Source of the DNA: Beverwykella pulmonaria
Taxonomy: Eukaryota > Ascomycota > Dothideomycetes > Pleosporales > Melanommataceae
DNA length: 64,000 nt
Direction: 5' to 3'
Assembly (NCBI GenBank): GCA_001599595.1
Contig: BCHH01000003.1
Coordinates: 4,459,537 to 4,523,536 of the forward strand
Of the stretch, positions 55,217 to 64,000 are shown in pieces (position 1 is the stretch's first letter; the number at the start of each line of letters is the position of its first letter). The notes beneath the pieces are model-generated. The model was not told the origin of the DNA, did not search any database, and saw only the letters and a list, made by a program, of their open reading frames with translations. The translations under genes were made by a program, and so were the position numbers.

Positions 55217-57000
55217 TTCTAGAGCAAGTTGAAGAGGCTTTTTGGTAGGCATGGCGCCTAAGCCCAGCTCGCTCTACATATCTTACATACCCTGAAAACA
55301 TGGCGTTACCCACCCCCCAGAGTTGCGAATTCATTCACTTAGAATGAAGATAACTCGAAATAAGATCGACTATATCTGTTTGGTAAATCAAATTTATGTA
55401 TTAATAGCACGAATTGCTCTCTCGCCTAGCTAAACCACTTCGTCATCTTTTGCCTATTGATCGTAGTATGATTGTGTCCATCTTTTCAACATGATTCGGT
55501 TGATGAAAGCCGATCTTGCCTTTGAAATCTTTGTTCTTTTCGAATAACACAGCAGACTCACCGTTGTTTCTTGCGTGAACCCCGTACCATACGTCGCGTG
55601 GACAAGCTCATACCATGAAACACTTTGACTTAAATCGGTGTTCCCTCCACCTGGGAACATCTACATAAAAACATGGAATGCATGCTGAGTGACATTATTT
55701 TTTTGGTACACATGTCAGTATGATTATTGAGACTGGGGTGTCGCTGGGTAGGTTGGGCGGCACGTGTTTTCTGATTTCCCTTTCGAATATTCACAGGTAC
55801 GATTGATTGAATCCTTGATCCGCTTTCTCGTTGTCTATGTAAAATGGATAGGCTGGTGAGATTTGGTTGAACTGGACCACTTTGAATATTCTCTTTTAGC
55901 CTAATCGTTTCAATATAATCGTCACGTAGCGTCTCGGAGATCACTTCCAGTACTTCTTCTTACAAAGAGTCTCTGAAGTATGTTAAACAATGCTTTGCAT
56001 AGATATCCATAATTTCTCGACGGCACTACGCATGCAAAAAGTACGGTGTGGTCAAAATTCTTCTGTTCATCAGACTTTCCAAACATCTGAGCGATACACT
56101 AATTGTAATATTTTAGATTATATATGATGATATCGTCTATGGTATGTATCTCGACGCGAAGACGTAACGGATGTATTCCGCGGGCAAAGCTATGACTACA
56201 TTCACGTGATATATATGTACATGTTTATAGTCCGACACCAATCGAGTGAATCGCTCTCTAGAGACTCGAAGGAATTGGCTGAGGTATCACATGTATCCCT
56301 CAGTATATTATCGGGGATCTCGCTGCTACGTTAGATACTCTAGGGCCTAAAAAATCCGGTGCATATAGGAGTAGAGATTCGGGATAACTTGGGCACGGTA
56401 GATGACCTCGTTGACTAAAGTAATCTTGGTAGATCCAAGAGCCAATTTGTGTGCTTTGGCAAAAGCGTTACCTGGGTGAATTTCATCTCTGAAACGGGTA
56501 TAAACCTGCTTCTTTTCATCTCGACCCATGGTGACCAGTGGAAGCTCCTGATATCCAATTGGGTATCCATCTCGAGCAAATGAGTTGTGTTCGTTTCTCT
56601 GGTCACTATTTATATTCTTGTTGCTAGCAGATCTTTGATGCGGTGTTGCAGATACTTTGCGTCACCCTGTAGGTTCGGGCAAGTGATCTCTTACACTTGG
56701 CCCAATCGTGTCTTCGCTAGCGAGATGAGATAATCAATATCAAAGACGGCGATTCTAAGACTTGATCCCTAAACGTTGACCCAAATTCGATTCTCCCCCA
56801 GTGTTTCATTCTTGGTTGGGAATAAATCATGCAGATGATGAGGTCCATCGTCCCGAGTAGAGGCATCAAGTTGTCCGAGTTTGAATCTCTCGGCTGATTT
56901 TGATTTGCCATCATATCCATACCTTCCATTCTTTCGTTTGCACCAATCACAGATTGCCGTTCACTTGGATAAGTGGCCGAAATTATCTACATCTAATTAT
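55217..57000. other. AT-rich intergenic, no supported gene
   Basis: AT-rich DNA with short unsupported frames on both strands. No clear inverted or direct repeats, RNA genes or transposon motifs were recognised. Confidence 0.4.
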
Positions 57001-57483
57001 GTTTTCGCTTGGAGAACTGAGATTGGGGTGTACATTTGGAGATAAGATGATCACAATTAGGCGCAGCAGAAAAATTGAGCACACGTAAGTATCTGATCGC
57101 ACGACCTTCATAACTATCAAAGACTCGAATGTATATAAAATACTAGTGGAATAATTAGCATGTCGCTTATCCGTGGATCCTTGTAAATAGTCAAGTGAGC
57201 ATTGCCTCTTCGATGGACTGCCTTATGGAGGAGTTACGCGTCGAAGTGGATTGGTCAATCCGGAGAGAAAGAGACTCAAATCTAACAATTCTCCATCTGC
57301 TTTTCAATTTTGGGTAAGCTGATGGTATACATAGCTCATCAAAGATCGGAGTTCTAAAGGAAGAGATATGCACGACCCTGGTTCGCCGAGAGGAGTTGTG
57401 GGTTGAAAAATTGCGCCGTTCATTTTGCGCAACAATAGAGCATCTTTTCCAAGAAGAAAACCTGAAGCGCATCCATTCGATGT
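57001..57483 (+). CDS. Possible small multi-exon gene, unrecognised
   Basis: ATG at 57001 (MFSLGELRLGCTFGDKMITI) runs to a GTAAGT donor near 57086. An acceptor near 57191 (AAATAG) continues in phase to give IEHT-QVSIASSMDCLMEELR and VEVDWSIRRERDSNLTILHL. A GTAAGC donor at 57314 follows, and a further helical, charged segment ends at TGA near 57483 (VRREELWVEKLRRSFCATIE). The last junction does not fit in phase by eye. Composition is coding-like, but no family is recognised; it may be a relic or chance. Confidence 0.25.
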
Positions 57484-58507
57484 GAGTAGTCCTAACATAA
57501 ATGTTGACCTGATGGTAGATGGAAGAAGGCAGTGGACTGCGGTGTGGTAATCCCGAGAGTGTATTAATAGCTCACGCCAAGCGTAACTCCAAGGCGGTGG
57601 TGCCGGAGTTCATACGCCGCTCCTTGACCAGGTCCCGCCCAACACAACACATCATCATCAACCCACCCAAGAGTATTCACCGTTCTCCACTCATCTCAGC
57701 ATCATGTCAACACAATCCGGCGTTAACTGAGGCACAATGAGTCACGGCACGGATTCGTGACGCAGCACAATCTTCCTTTCAAGAAGCACCCGCAATCCAG
57801 CCACCTCTACATTTATCTAGAAATATAGAACGACGCTTCGACAAATAGGACTGCGACGGAGATAAGTTCAAGTCAACTGCGCATAGGATTCTTCGCGCAT
57901 TGCCTAGATCTGGAAAGTGTACATGATGCCTCAATGATGGCAGAACCTGTTCGCGCCGTCTCCATCTTCAACCTTCTGCATGGAGGATATGAGAAGGAAG
58001 GTGTCTCTGCATAAGATATCAAAATGACATTATCATCATTACTTTCACATTGTTCCTACTAGGTGGTGTTGATTCCGTATTAGTTCTCCAGAACACGAGC
58101 CCCGACACCAAACAGGTTTGGAAGAGTGGGGGCCGATTGTGTAGCACACCCGGCCCACGTGCGGCGCAGTGGCTGCTGATACAGTAAGTGTGCGATCATA
58201 CAGCTAGATTCTATGGTCGCTCTCTCCGAAAGTAGGTAAGCTCTTAGGAAACTCACCAGACATTTTGGAGCGTGCGTTCCCTTTCTTAATAGGCGCCGGA
58301 AACGGAGATTTTCGTTTCACACTGCTGAGCCACGTCAAGCATTTGCGCTCTCCGAAGGATCATAGTTGCCGCACACACACCAAGTCCGCCACACAACATA
58401 AGAAAACCGGCAGCCCGGTCCTGCACTCTGCACGATTTCGGATCGTCGCCGCTCACACTCTTTTACTTGTATATTTTTGGTTATCGAATTTTTTTCATTC
58501 CTTTCCA
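57484..58507. promoter_or_regulatory. Upstream region of the tyrosinase gene
   Basis: About 1 kb without a recognised gene. The final 150 bp contain the presumed tyrosinase promoter; no confident TATA box or regulator site. Confidence 0.4.
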
Positions 58508-60651
58508 ATGAGGTCAATATACATCGCGGCAGCTGCGCTGCTCTCTTTTCTTTCTAATGCGTCTCCCATGGGGGGATCGCGACAGGGTTACCAAGGTCCT
58601 TATTTCGCCATCACAGGAGCCATAGGCGGTGTCCAGCCACGCCTCGAAATTCGGGATTTGCAGCAGACGGGAGAGATGTGGAATCTGTATATTCTTGCTC
58701 TGGCGGAGCTTCAGGCCTTGAACCAGAATGCCATTGCGTCGTATTATCAAATTGCAGGAATTCACGGACAGCCCTGGTGAGCATCACTCTTCGACAATCT
58801 GCCTATCTATTCTCTGACTTCGTTCTTTAGGATACCTTGGGATGGTGTGGAAGGGACTGCCGGTGACGACAAGAATAGTGGACAAAAAGGCTACTGTCCG
58901 CATAATCAACTTCTCTTCGGGACATGGCACAGGCCATATATCGCCTTGTTTGAGGTTGGTCCATATCCTGACATTGTAGAATGAGAAATTGATTATGTAC
59001 AGCAACAACTGCAAAGAACTGCCATTAATATCGCCGAAGCCTTCCCTGACGCAGACAAAGCCAAAAATCAGGATGCTGCGCTAAGGTTGCGCGCACCATT
59101 CTGGGATTGGGCGGCAGCGTGAGTTCATTTCTGAACTGAAGACTGGTTGACATGCTGACAATTTTAGTATTCCAAAAGATGAACCTGTGCTTCCTGTTGC
59201 GTTGACACTTGAAACAGTTGCAGTAACCTATCCAAATGGCACTGAAGCTGAGATCCGCAATCCGCTCTATGAATATCGCTTCCACCCACTGGACAATACC
59301 CAAATCAACGGAACGGTATGTTCGCCTTGAGTTTTGCACTGCGAAGTTTTGTGTTAATTATATTGATAGGGATGTACCTCCGGCGGTAAACCGGAGGTCT
59401 GCCAAAATTCACAAATGACGATCCGCAATGGCGAGACGGAGAGTGACCACCCAGGTCTTGACAGGAAAGTACGGAATGAACTAAGGTCGCAGCGATCCAA
59501 ACTCTTCAACATCCTTTCTCAGTGGCAGTCCTTTGACGCGTTTTCGAACTGGGGCAACTGCGGGGGTCAAGGTCGCATTGGAACCCTTGAGGAGCTACAC
59601 AATGCTCTTCATAATAACAACTACCCTGGCCATATGAGTCCAGCGAGTGTGTCAGCTTTCGATCCCATGTTCTGGCTGCATCATGCGTGCGTAGTTATCC
59701 TTTCATTCTTAATATCCATTCCTGACTCCGTATAGGAATGTGGACCGTCAGATGGCTCTTTATCAAGCTCTCTACCCCGACACATACGTACAACAGTGCA
59801 CAGCGGACACTCCGACATTCACAATCAACAAAGGCGACGTACTCGATGAGAATACACGTAAGTCCCTTCAATATAAAGCTCTGATACACTTCACTTATTG
59901 ACTGTATATAGCTCTTAAGCCATTCCACAAGACTGCAGGCGGCGATTTCTGGACGTCTGCAAATTCTCGGAATATTGCCGACATGGGCTACACATATCCG
60001 GAACTCGTCAATAACCCTTCAAACTCAACGCTTATTTCCATCATCAAAGCTCAATATTCTGGACCTGCTGATGTGCGAGTCAATGGTACAAGCTGGTCCA
60101 GTACAACCCCTGCGTCCAAATCGAAGCGCACGCAATCGCAACCAAAGATGAAGCACACCTATCTGGCAGAGGCCAAATTGCCGTTGTTCGGACTAGATGA
60201 TGGGTCAGGCGGAGGCTCAGCTTACAATCTGCTTGTGTTTCTCGGAAATGTAAGCAGCGATCCCAAGGAATGGTTGGGTTCGGAGGAATTTGCTGGCATG
60301 GCCAGTGTGCTGGGTGCACGGAATATGCATCACGATCAGACCATGCTCGCACAGATTGACCTCTCGGAGAACCTTGGAGAGAAAATTGCGGCCGGAGAGA
60401 CAAAAATGGAGAATGCGACAGAGTACCTGAAGACAAACTTGCACTGGCGATTACATTTAGTAAGTTCATTGAGGAAACTGTCTCGTGCCAAAGTCTAACA
60501 AAATTTGTAGGGCGAGACCGAAATTCCACGTTCAAAAGTGAAAGGCATTGAGGTGAACTTGATTGGTACTGATGTCGAGATTGCTGATGCGGATGATGCG
60601 TTCGACCACCGGGTTGGTGAGTTCACGGAGCATGGGCGGATAGAGGGGTGA
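58508..60651 (+). CDS. Secreted tyrosinase (type-3 copper monooxygenase)
   Basis: Eight exons: 58508-58776, 58832-58964, 59003-59118, 59168-59315, 59370-59686, 59736-59857, 59912-60459 and 60511-60651. All introns are 38-55 nt, GT-AG and in phase, giving 597 aa. The N-terminus MRSIYIAAAALLSFLSNASP is a signal peptide. CuA ligands: His in AGIHGQPW, the CPHNQLLFGTWHRPYIALFE motif (with Cys two before His, as in the Cys-His thioether of fungal tyrosinases), then FWDWAA. CuB: GTLEELHNALHNNNYPGHMS, then FDPMFWLHHANVDR. A C-terminal domain follows (HLGETEIPRSKVKGIEVNLI), characteristic of the long 'tyrosinase C-terminal' fungal group. It oxidises monophenols/diphenols to quinones in melanin or phenolic metabolism. 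All six Cu-binding histidine positions seem present. Confidence 0.95.
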
Positions 60652-61165
60652 TGGCATAAGTTTGGAGTTTGGTGCCCGTCTCCTCTTGTGTATATTCTAT
60701 GATACCCACTTCTTCTCTTTCCTCTTTTTCTGGTGCACTTGATACAATAAAGAGCGATCTGGTTGGATAATTCATTAAAGATTAGTACTGGTTGGATAGA
60801 GCTCGTGCCTGTTACTTGGCTTGTTAAGTTCACAGCCGTGTCAACTTGTTCGGTTTTGATATAAATACAGAGCAAATGCTGTAGCTACTTTAACCGACTT
60901 AATTAGATCTAAACCTAACTGGTCAAAGTTTTAGATGCCTTTGGTAAACCTTGAATTAGAAAGCTAACAAAAGCTTGGGTACAGATTGATTCGTGCAAAT
61001 GCGGCCCCCATCTTACTCATCCATTCCAACGCTTATCGTACCTGCTAGCCGAGAACTCCGCTCGTGTCTAATAGGAACGTCAGCCTTCCGCTGTGCGTTC
61101 AACTTTCTTCAAACTTTTCCAATCTTTCAACCTCTCCAACGTCGTAAAATCATTTCTGCCACATC
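60652..61165. other. Tyrosinase 3' region and cupin gene promoter
   Basis: 514 bp between two same-strand genes. The last 100 bp before the cupin ATG are CT-rich. No separate gene seen. Confidence 0.45.
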
Positions 61166-61911
61166 ATGACACTAACACGTACTAACACCACCCAACGAAA
61201 AGACACAGGCGTCTCCTCACTCAGCCTAAACGACATTTCGAACAATCCTGACCTAGGTGTAAGCCTGACTTACCCCGCAGCTTCCAACGACTACCGCATT
61301 ACAGCTGCAGTCATCCCACCCGGTAGTAAGTGGCACGCTGGCGCACACTGGCACGAAGAATATGAAGAAGTCATGAGAGTCACGAAAGGACGCGCGAAGA
61401 TCCGGCTTGGCAATGAATACAAGATTCTTACACCGGAGGATGGAGAGCTCATCATTCCGAAGTTCATGGTCCACGATGTGATGAGAGCCGATATCGATGC
61501 GAAGCCTGGACAGGGCGATGATGAGGAATTATGGCTTGAGGAGAGGAGTGAGCCAGGTACGTGAGGCGTCATTATATTGTTGCCTGGAGAATATCTTGAG
61601 CTGACCATCCGTGAGTAGTCGATGGATCAAAAGAACTCTTCTTTCGACATATGTTCTCAGTTATGGAGGACCAGAAGAATTTTGGTTGGAAGTTTCCCTT
61701 GCAGTTAATGCTCACGATGGCGTATACAGATGGTTACCTGGTGATCGTTCCTGGGCCAGCGCGCTGGTATTTCACACATACCTTGTGGGTAATCGTGAAG
61801 TTTATGGCATTTTTAGTGGGGTTGAAGCCGTTCTACGACGAGTATACGCCTGCGAGGCTTAAGGGTATAGCAGAAAAATTGGAAGATGGAGGGAAGAAAA
61901 AAAAGACATGA
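61166..61911 (+). CDS. Cupin-fold protein, 227 aa
   Basis: Two exons, 61166-61556 and 61619-61911, intron GTACGT...GTAG in phase (G|TC, Val). The first exon has a cupin barrel: ITAAVIPPGSKWHAGAHWHE, EYEEVMRVTKGRAKIRLGNE, then GELIIPKFMVHDVMR. The metal-binding set would be the two His and the Glu of HWHEEYEE with the His of MVHDV. The second exon adds a helical tail with an internal hydrophobic segment (TLWVIVKFMAFLVGLKPFYD) and a lysine-rich end. No signal peptide. It sits 514 bp downstream of the tyrosinase on the same strand. Cupins of this shape occur as small-molecule dioxygenase- or isomerase-like proteins of secondary metabolism; the substrate is unknown. Confidence 0.9.
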
Positions 61912-62330
61912 AACAGGACATGGATGAAGGCATGCACGAAGTTAGGAGGTCGTCGGACTTGAGTATGATGAAACAGTACGCGCAAATGAAATCTAAGGAC
62001 ATTCCACGTGATCGACTTGAAATCTAAACACAGCACATTTGAAAGCCGAAAGAAGCCCTTTTTAATGTGTGCAGTTATAAATCTCAACACACCACCGACC
62101 TGTTGATTCACAAGGCATATACCCACAAGGTTGTGTATAGTATCGCGACGATGCAATCATTCGCAAGCGTCCAGGTAGTTTTTGGTAGAAAACCTGAGAA
62201 TGGTTGATGAAGAGCAGGAAGGAATTGTTTCATGTAAATCTTGATTCCTGTGCACTAAAAGTATTCCTAATTAGTTTCACCTTTCCACCAACAAATGTTT
62301 CCACCTTTTGGTCTTCTTCGTTTAAATTGT
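61912..62330. other. Intergenic, no supported gene
   Basis: 3' region of the cupin gene followed by AT-rich DNA; no gene or repeat partner recognised before the hAT relic begins. Confidence 0.4.
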
Positions 62331-62690
62331 GTAAGCTGGGGAGTGGAGGAAAGAGTGTCAAGATGTGTATTGTATGTGATGTATGTACAGCTGATATATA
62401 TATGACGGACTGATTAGTCAGTGGCATATCCACGTGACATTATGGTGTCCTCGGCTTACAAATTGTTATTGTTATTCTCTTAATAGTGTTCTTTTACTTA
62501 TGACCAATCTTTTCGCCACGATAGTATTCACCTTTCCTTTCTCGCAGTGTCGCACTCGCTATCTTTTCCGTTAATGCTCTGCCCAGTACAAATTTCAGCG
62601 TTACATCGAGAATTGCGATCTCTAACTTAGAATTCCTGTCCTTCTCACTTTACGTTGTGGCAAAATCACGCTCGCATTCGAGGAAGAGAT
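62331..62690 (-). mobile_element. Decayed hAT 3'-end copy / dispersed repeat copy 2
   Basis: The left part 62331-62438 is homologous to 16641-16810 (38 identical bp at 62401-62438). Beyond it, on the minus strand, similarity to the hAT transposase C-terminal segment of the first relic persists weakly: for example GAATGCGAGCGTGATTTTG near 62675 against the C-E-C-E-R-A-F coding stretch of the first copy. Heavily mutated, no open frame. Confidence 0.6.
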
Positions 62691-62751
62691 AAAAGGAGGT
62701 GCCACTTGAGAATCAAATGCATGGATTGACATATAGTGTGAGTCGTACAGG

Positions 62752-62958
62752 ATGACTACTCCATCTCATTATGTTGTGGAGTTGATATTTGAAGTCACGA
62801 TCGGATGCAGTAATCAAGCTATTGTCCTGAGACTCGACACCGACTCAAGTGAGATGAGGGTCAACCCCGACTGTTCCAAGGTCCCCCACTGGGACAAAGG
62901 CCTGCCAGTTCGAAGAAAATTAATGAGATGTGTTAGTAGAGGCTATGTCCGTGGATAG
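62752..62958 (+). pseudogene. Pepsin-like aspartic protease relic
   Basis: A 68-codon frame reads YVVELIFEVTIGCSNQAIVL, then RLDTDSSEMRVNPDCSKV. It matches the N-terminal active-site region of fungal A1 aspartic proteases, which have a Y-V-I-G-P-Q-L lead-in, an LDTGSS active site and a VNPDC segment. The catalytic glycine is replaced (DTDSS; a GGC-to-GAC change would do it), the frame ends within 70 codons, no signal peptide is in frame, and the second catalytic Asp half is missing. A broken fragment. Confidence 0.62.
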
Positions 62959-63505
62959 CATATCAACACTGGGTGAAAGGATTAGTCGAGGTAATTGCGA
63001 GCTTCAGATTCGAATTGCATGTTTCCTGATGCAGTTACTCCAAATCATGCCCCCTGTAATATTAAGACGGATTTTCAATTTCGCTGCGTCGTGCTATTCG
63101 GTATTTATTTGGCCTAGAGGACGCTTCTGCCTGAGCTTAGCCTAAGCTGTCTTAGCTTGCGACGCTCTTGTCGATAATTGAACATCTCAACACGCCACAC
63201 ATCTCAAACTTCAATCTCGCACTGCATGATTCTGCCAACCGCCATCCATTGCTACCAGGCAACACGCTGGTGCCTCCAAAGGTCCTCTTACGTAGGGCAC
63301 TGAATATAAATATAACGTGTTTCCGCGACTGTCAATGTCGATTCCCGCTCGCCGACTTTGGAGCTTCCCCACTCGGCTAAAGTCAGCTTCTTCTAATTAT
63401 CACATTCCCAACTCACCATCTTTTCTGTCTCCTAGTATCTCTCACAGCATATACCGTTAAATTTTTACTTTTGCTAAAGAGCACCGAGGAAGTGAGCTTC
63501 AAAAT
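62959..63505. promoter_or_regulatory. Spacer and promoter of the DUF4246 gene
   Basis: About 550 bp with no supported gene; CT-rich near 63400-63440 before the ATG at 63506. Confidence 0.4.
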
Positions 63506-64000
63506 ATGCCCAAGTATCCAGGACTTGGCCTCCCGCTACGCGAAAATAATCAGGATGATTATGGCTTCTATCCAATTGGAGCACATGGCAGCTGCTATGG
63601 TTCCGATTCTGACATACTACCTGTTCGCGAGCTTGCCATGATGAGTATCATGGACCGTCTCACCGACAAGGAGGATTGGCACAAGAAAGTTTTCGATGAT
63701 GAGATTGTGTCCAAGTGGCGGACGGAAGCCCTCTCGATTCGGGACGAGACACTTTGGAAGCTGGCGTTCAGTGGAAAATCGCAATTTTTTGAAAATAACG
63801 GCAGCGTGACTGTAAAAGATGACTTCTCCATCCGCCATGTAACGGCTTTAGAGGGTATCATGACAAGCAACACCTTTGATTGTGTGAGTTACTCATAGCC
63901 TAAGTTTCATTTAAGCTGATTGCAAATCAAAGTGTGTCAAAGAACTCCAGAGCAAGGCCAAATATTACGAGAAGATCGGCATCATCCCAACTCTTGACGC
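63506..64000 (+). CDS. DUF4246 protein, 3' part beyond the window
   Basis: Exon 1, 63506-63883, and exon 2 from 63933 to the window edge (intron 49 nt, GTGAGT...AAG). It encodes MPKYPGLGLPLRENNQDDYG, then VRELAMMSIMDRLTDKEDWH, KKVFDDEIVSKWRTEALSIR and, after splicing, TFDCCVKELQSKAKYYEKIG. This is the conserved N-terminal opening of the fungal DUF4246 family, large proteins of unknown role. Only about 147 codons are visible. No sign of disruption. Confidence 0.88.

Noticed and set aside
1..64000. CRISPR array, bacterial operons, ribosome binding sites
   Set aside because: No regularly spaced repeats; the DNA is plainly eukaryotic with spliceosomal introns.

Overview
The window is nuclear DNA of a filamentous ascomycete (Pezizomycotina). 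Genes carry short GT-AG introns (about 44-190 nt), and the gene set is typical of that group: HET-domain proteins, an NB-ARC/TPR NLR, a very large DUF6606/DUF3638/DUF3645 protein, an RTA1-like protein, a bZIP-DUF3425 factor, a secreted tyrosinase and a DUF4246 protein. I cannot place it below subphylum with confidence. All splice models were read by eye from frame, GT-AG sites and family expectation.

Layout. 1-1.7 kb: 3' part of the TFIIH subunit gene TFB1. 1.7-9.4 kb: gene-poor, with only weak candidates. 9.4-11.2 kb: a DUF1992 (DNAJC28-like) mitochondrial protein, divergent from an NLR gene (11.7-16.0 kb) whose TPR array holds an assembly gap (14153-15093), a premature TAA and a hAT-type MITE with an exact 8-bp target duplication. 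16.0-19.9 kb: hAT transposase relic and other decayed DNA. 19.9-29.5 kb: one five-exon gene for a protein of about 3121 aa with SF2-like ATPase motifs. 29.7-34.6 kb and 39.0-41.5 kb: three HET genes, one broken (8-bp duplication frameshift, and a repeat at its 5' end), one intact with predicted membrane segments, and one intact single-exon gene. Between the HET genes lies an uncharacterised protein (36.1-37.5 kb). 43.3-44.1 kb: mitochondrial ribosome recycling factor, whose stop codon coincides with the end of a dispersed repeat. 44.9-46.3 kb: polytopic membrane protein. 49.1-50.1 kb: RTA1-like protein. 50.3-53.2 kb: a medium-chain reductase divergent from a bZIP-DUF3425 regulator. 53.9-55.2 kb: DUF924 plus EF-hand fusion. 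58.5-61.9 kb: tyrosinase followed by a cupin gene. 62.3-63.0 kb: second hAT relic and a pepsin-like protease relic. 63.5 kb to the end: start of a DUF4246 gene.

How it fits together. Housekeeping genes (TFB1, DUF1992, RRF, probably the 3121-aa protein) are interspersed with a 30-kb stretch rich in non-self-recognition families (NLR, HET) and DNA-transposon debris. At least two recognition-type genes look inactivated, one by a MITE and one by an 8-bp duplication of the length a hAT element makes. A roughly 190-bp element is present in three copies, all close to genes. Tyrosinase, the cupin protein and the reductase/bZIP pair are accessory metabolic genes; no complete secondary-metabolite cluster is visible.
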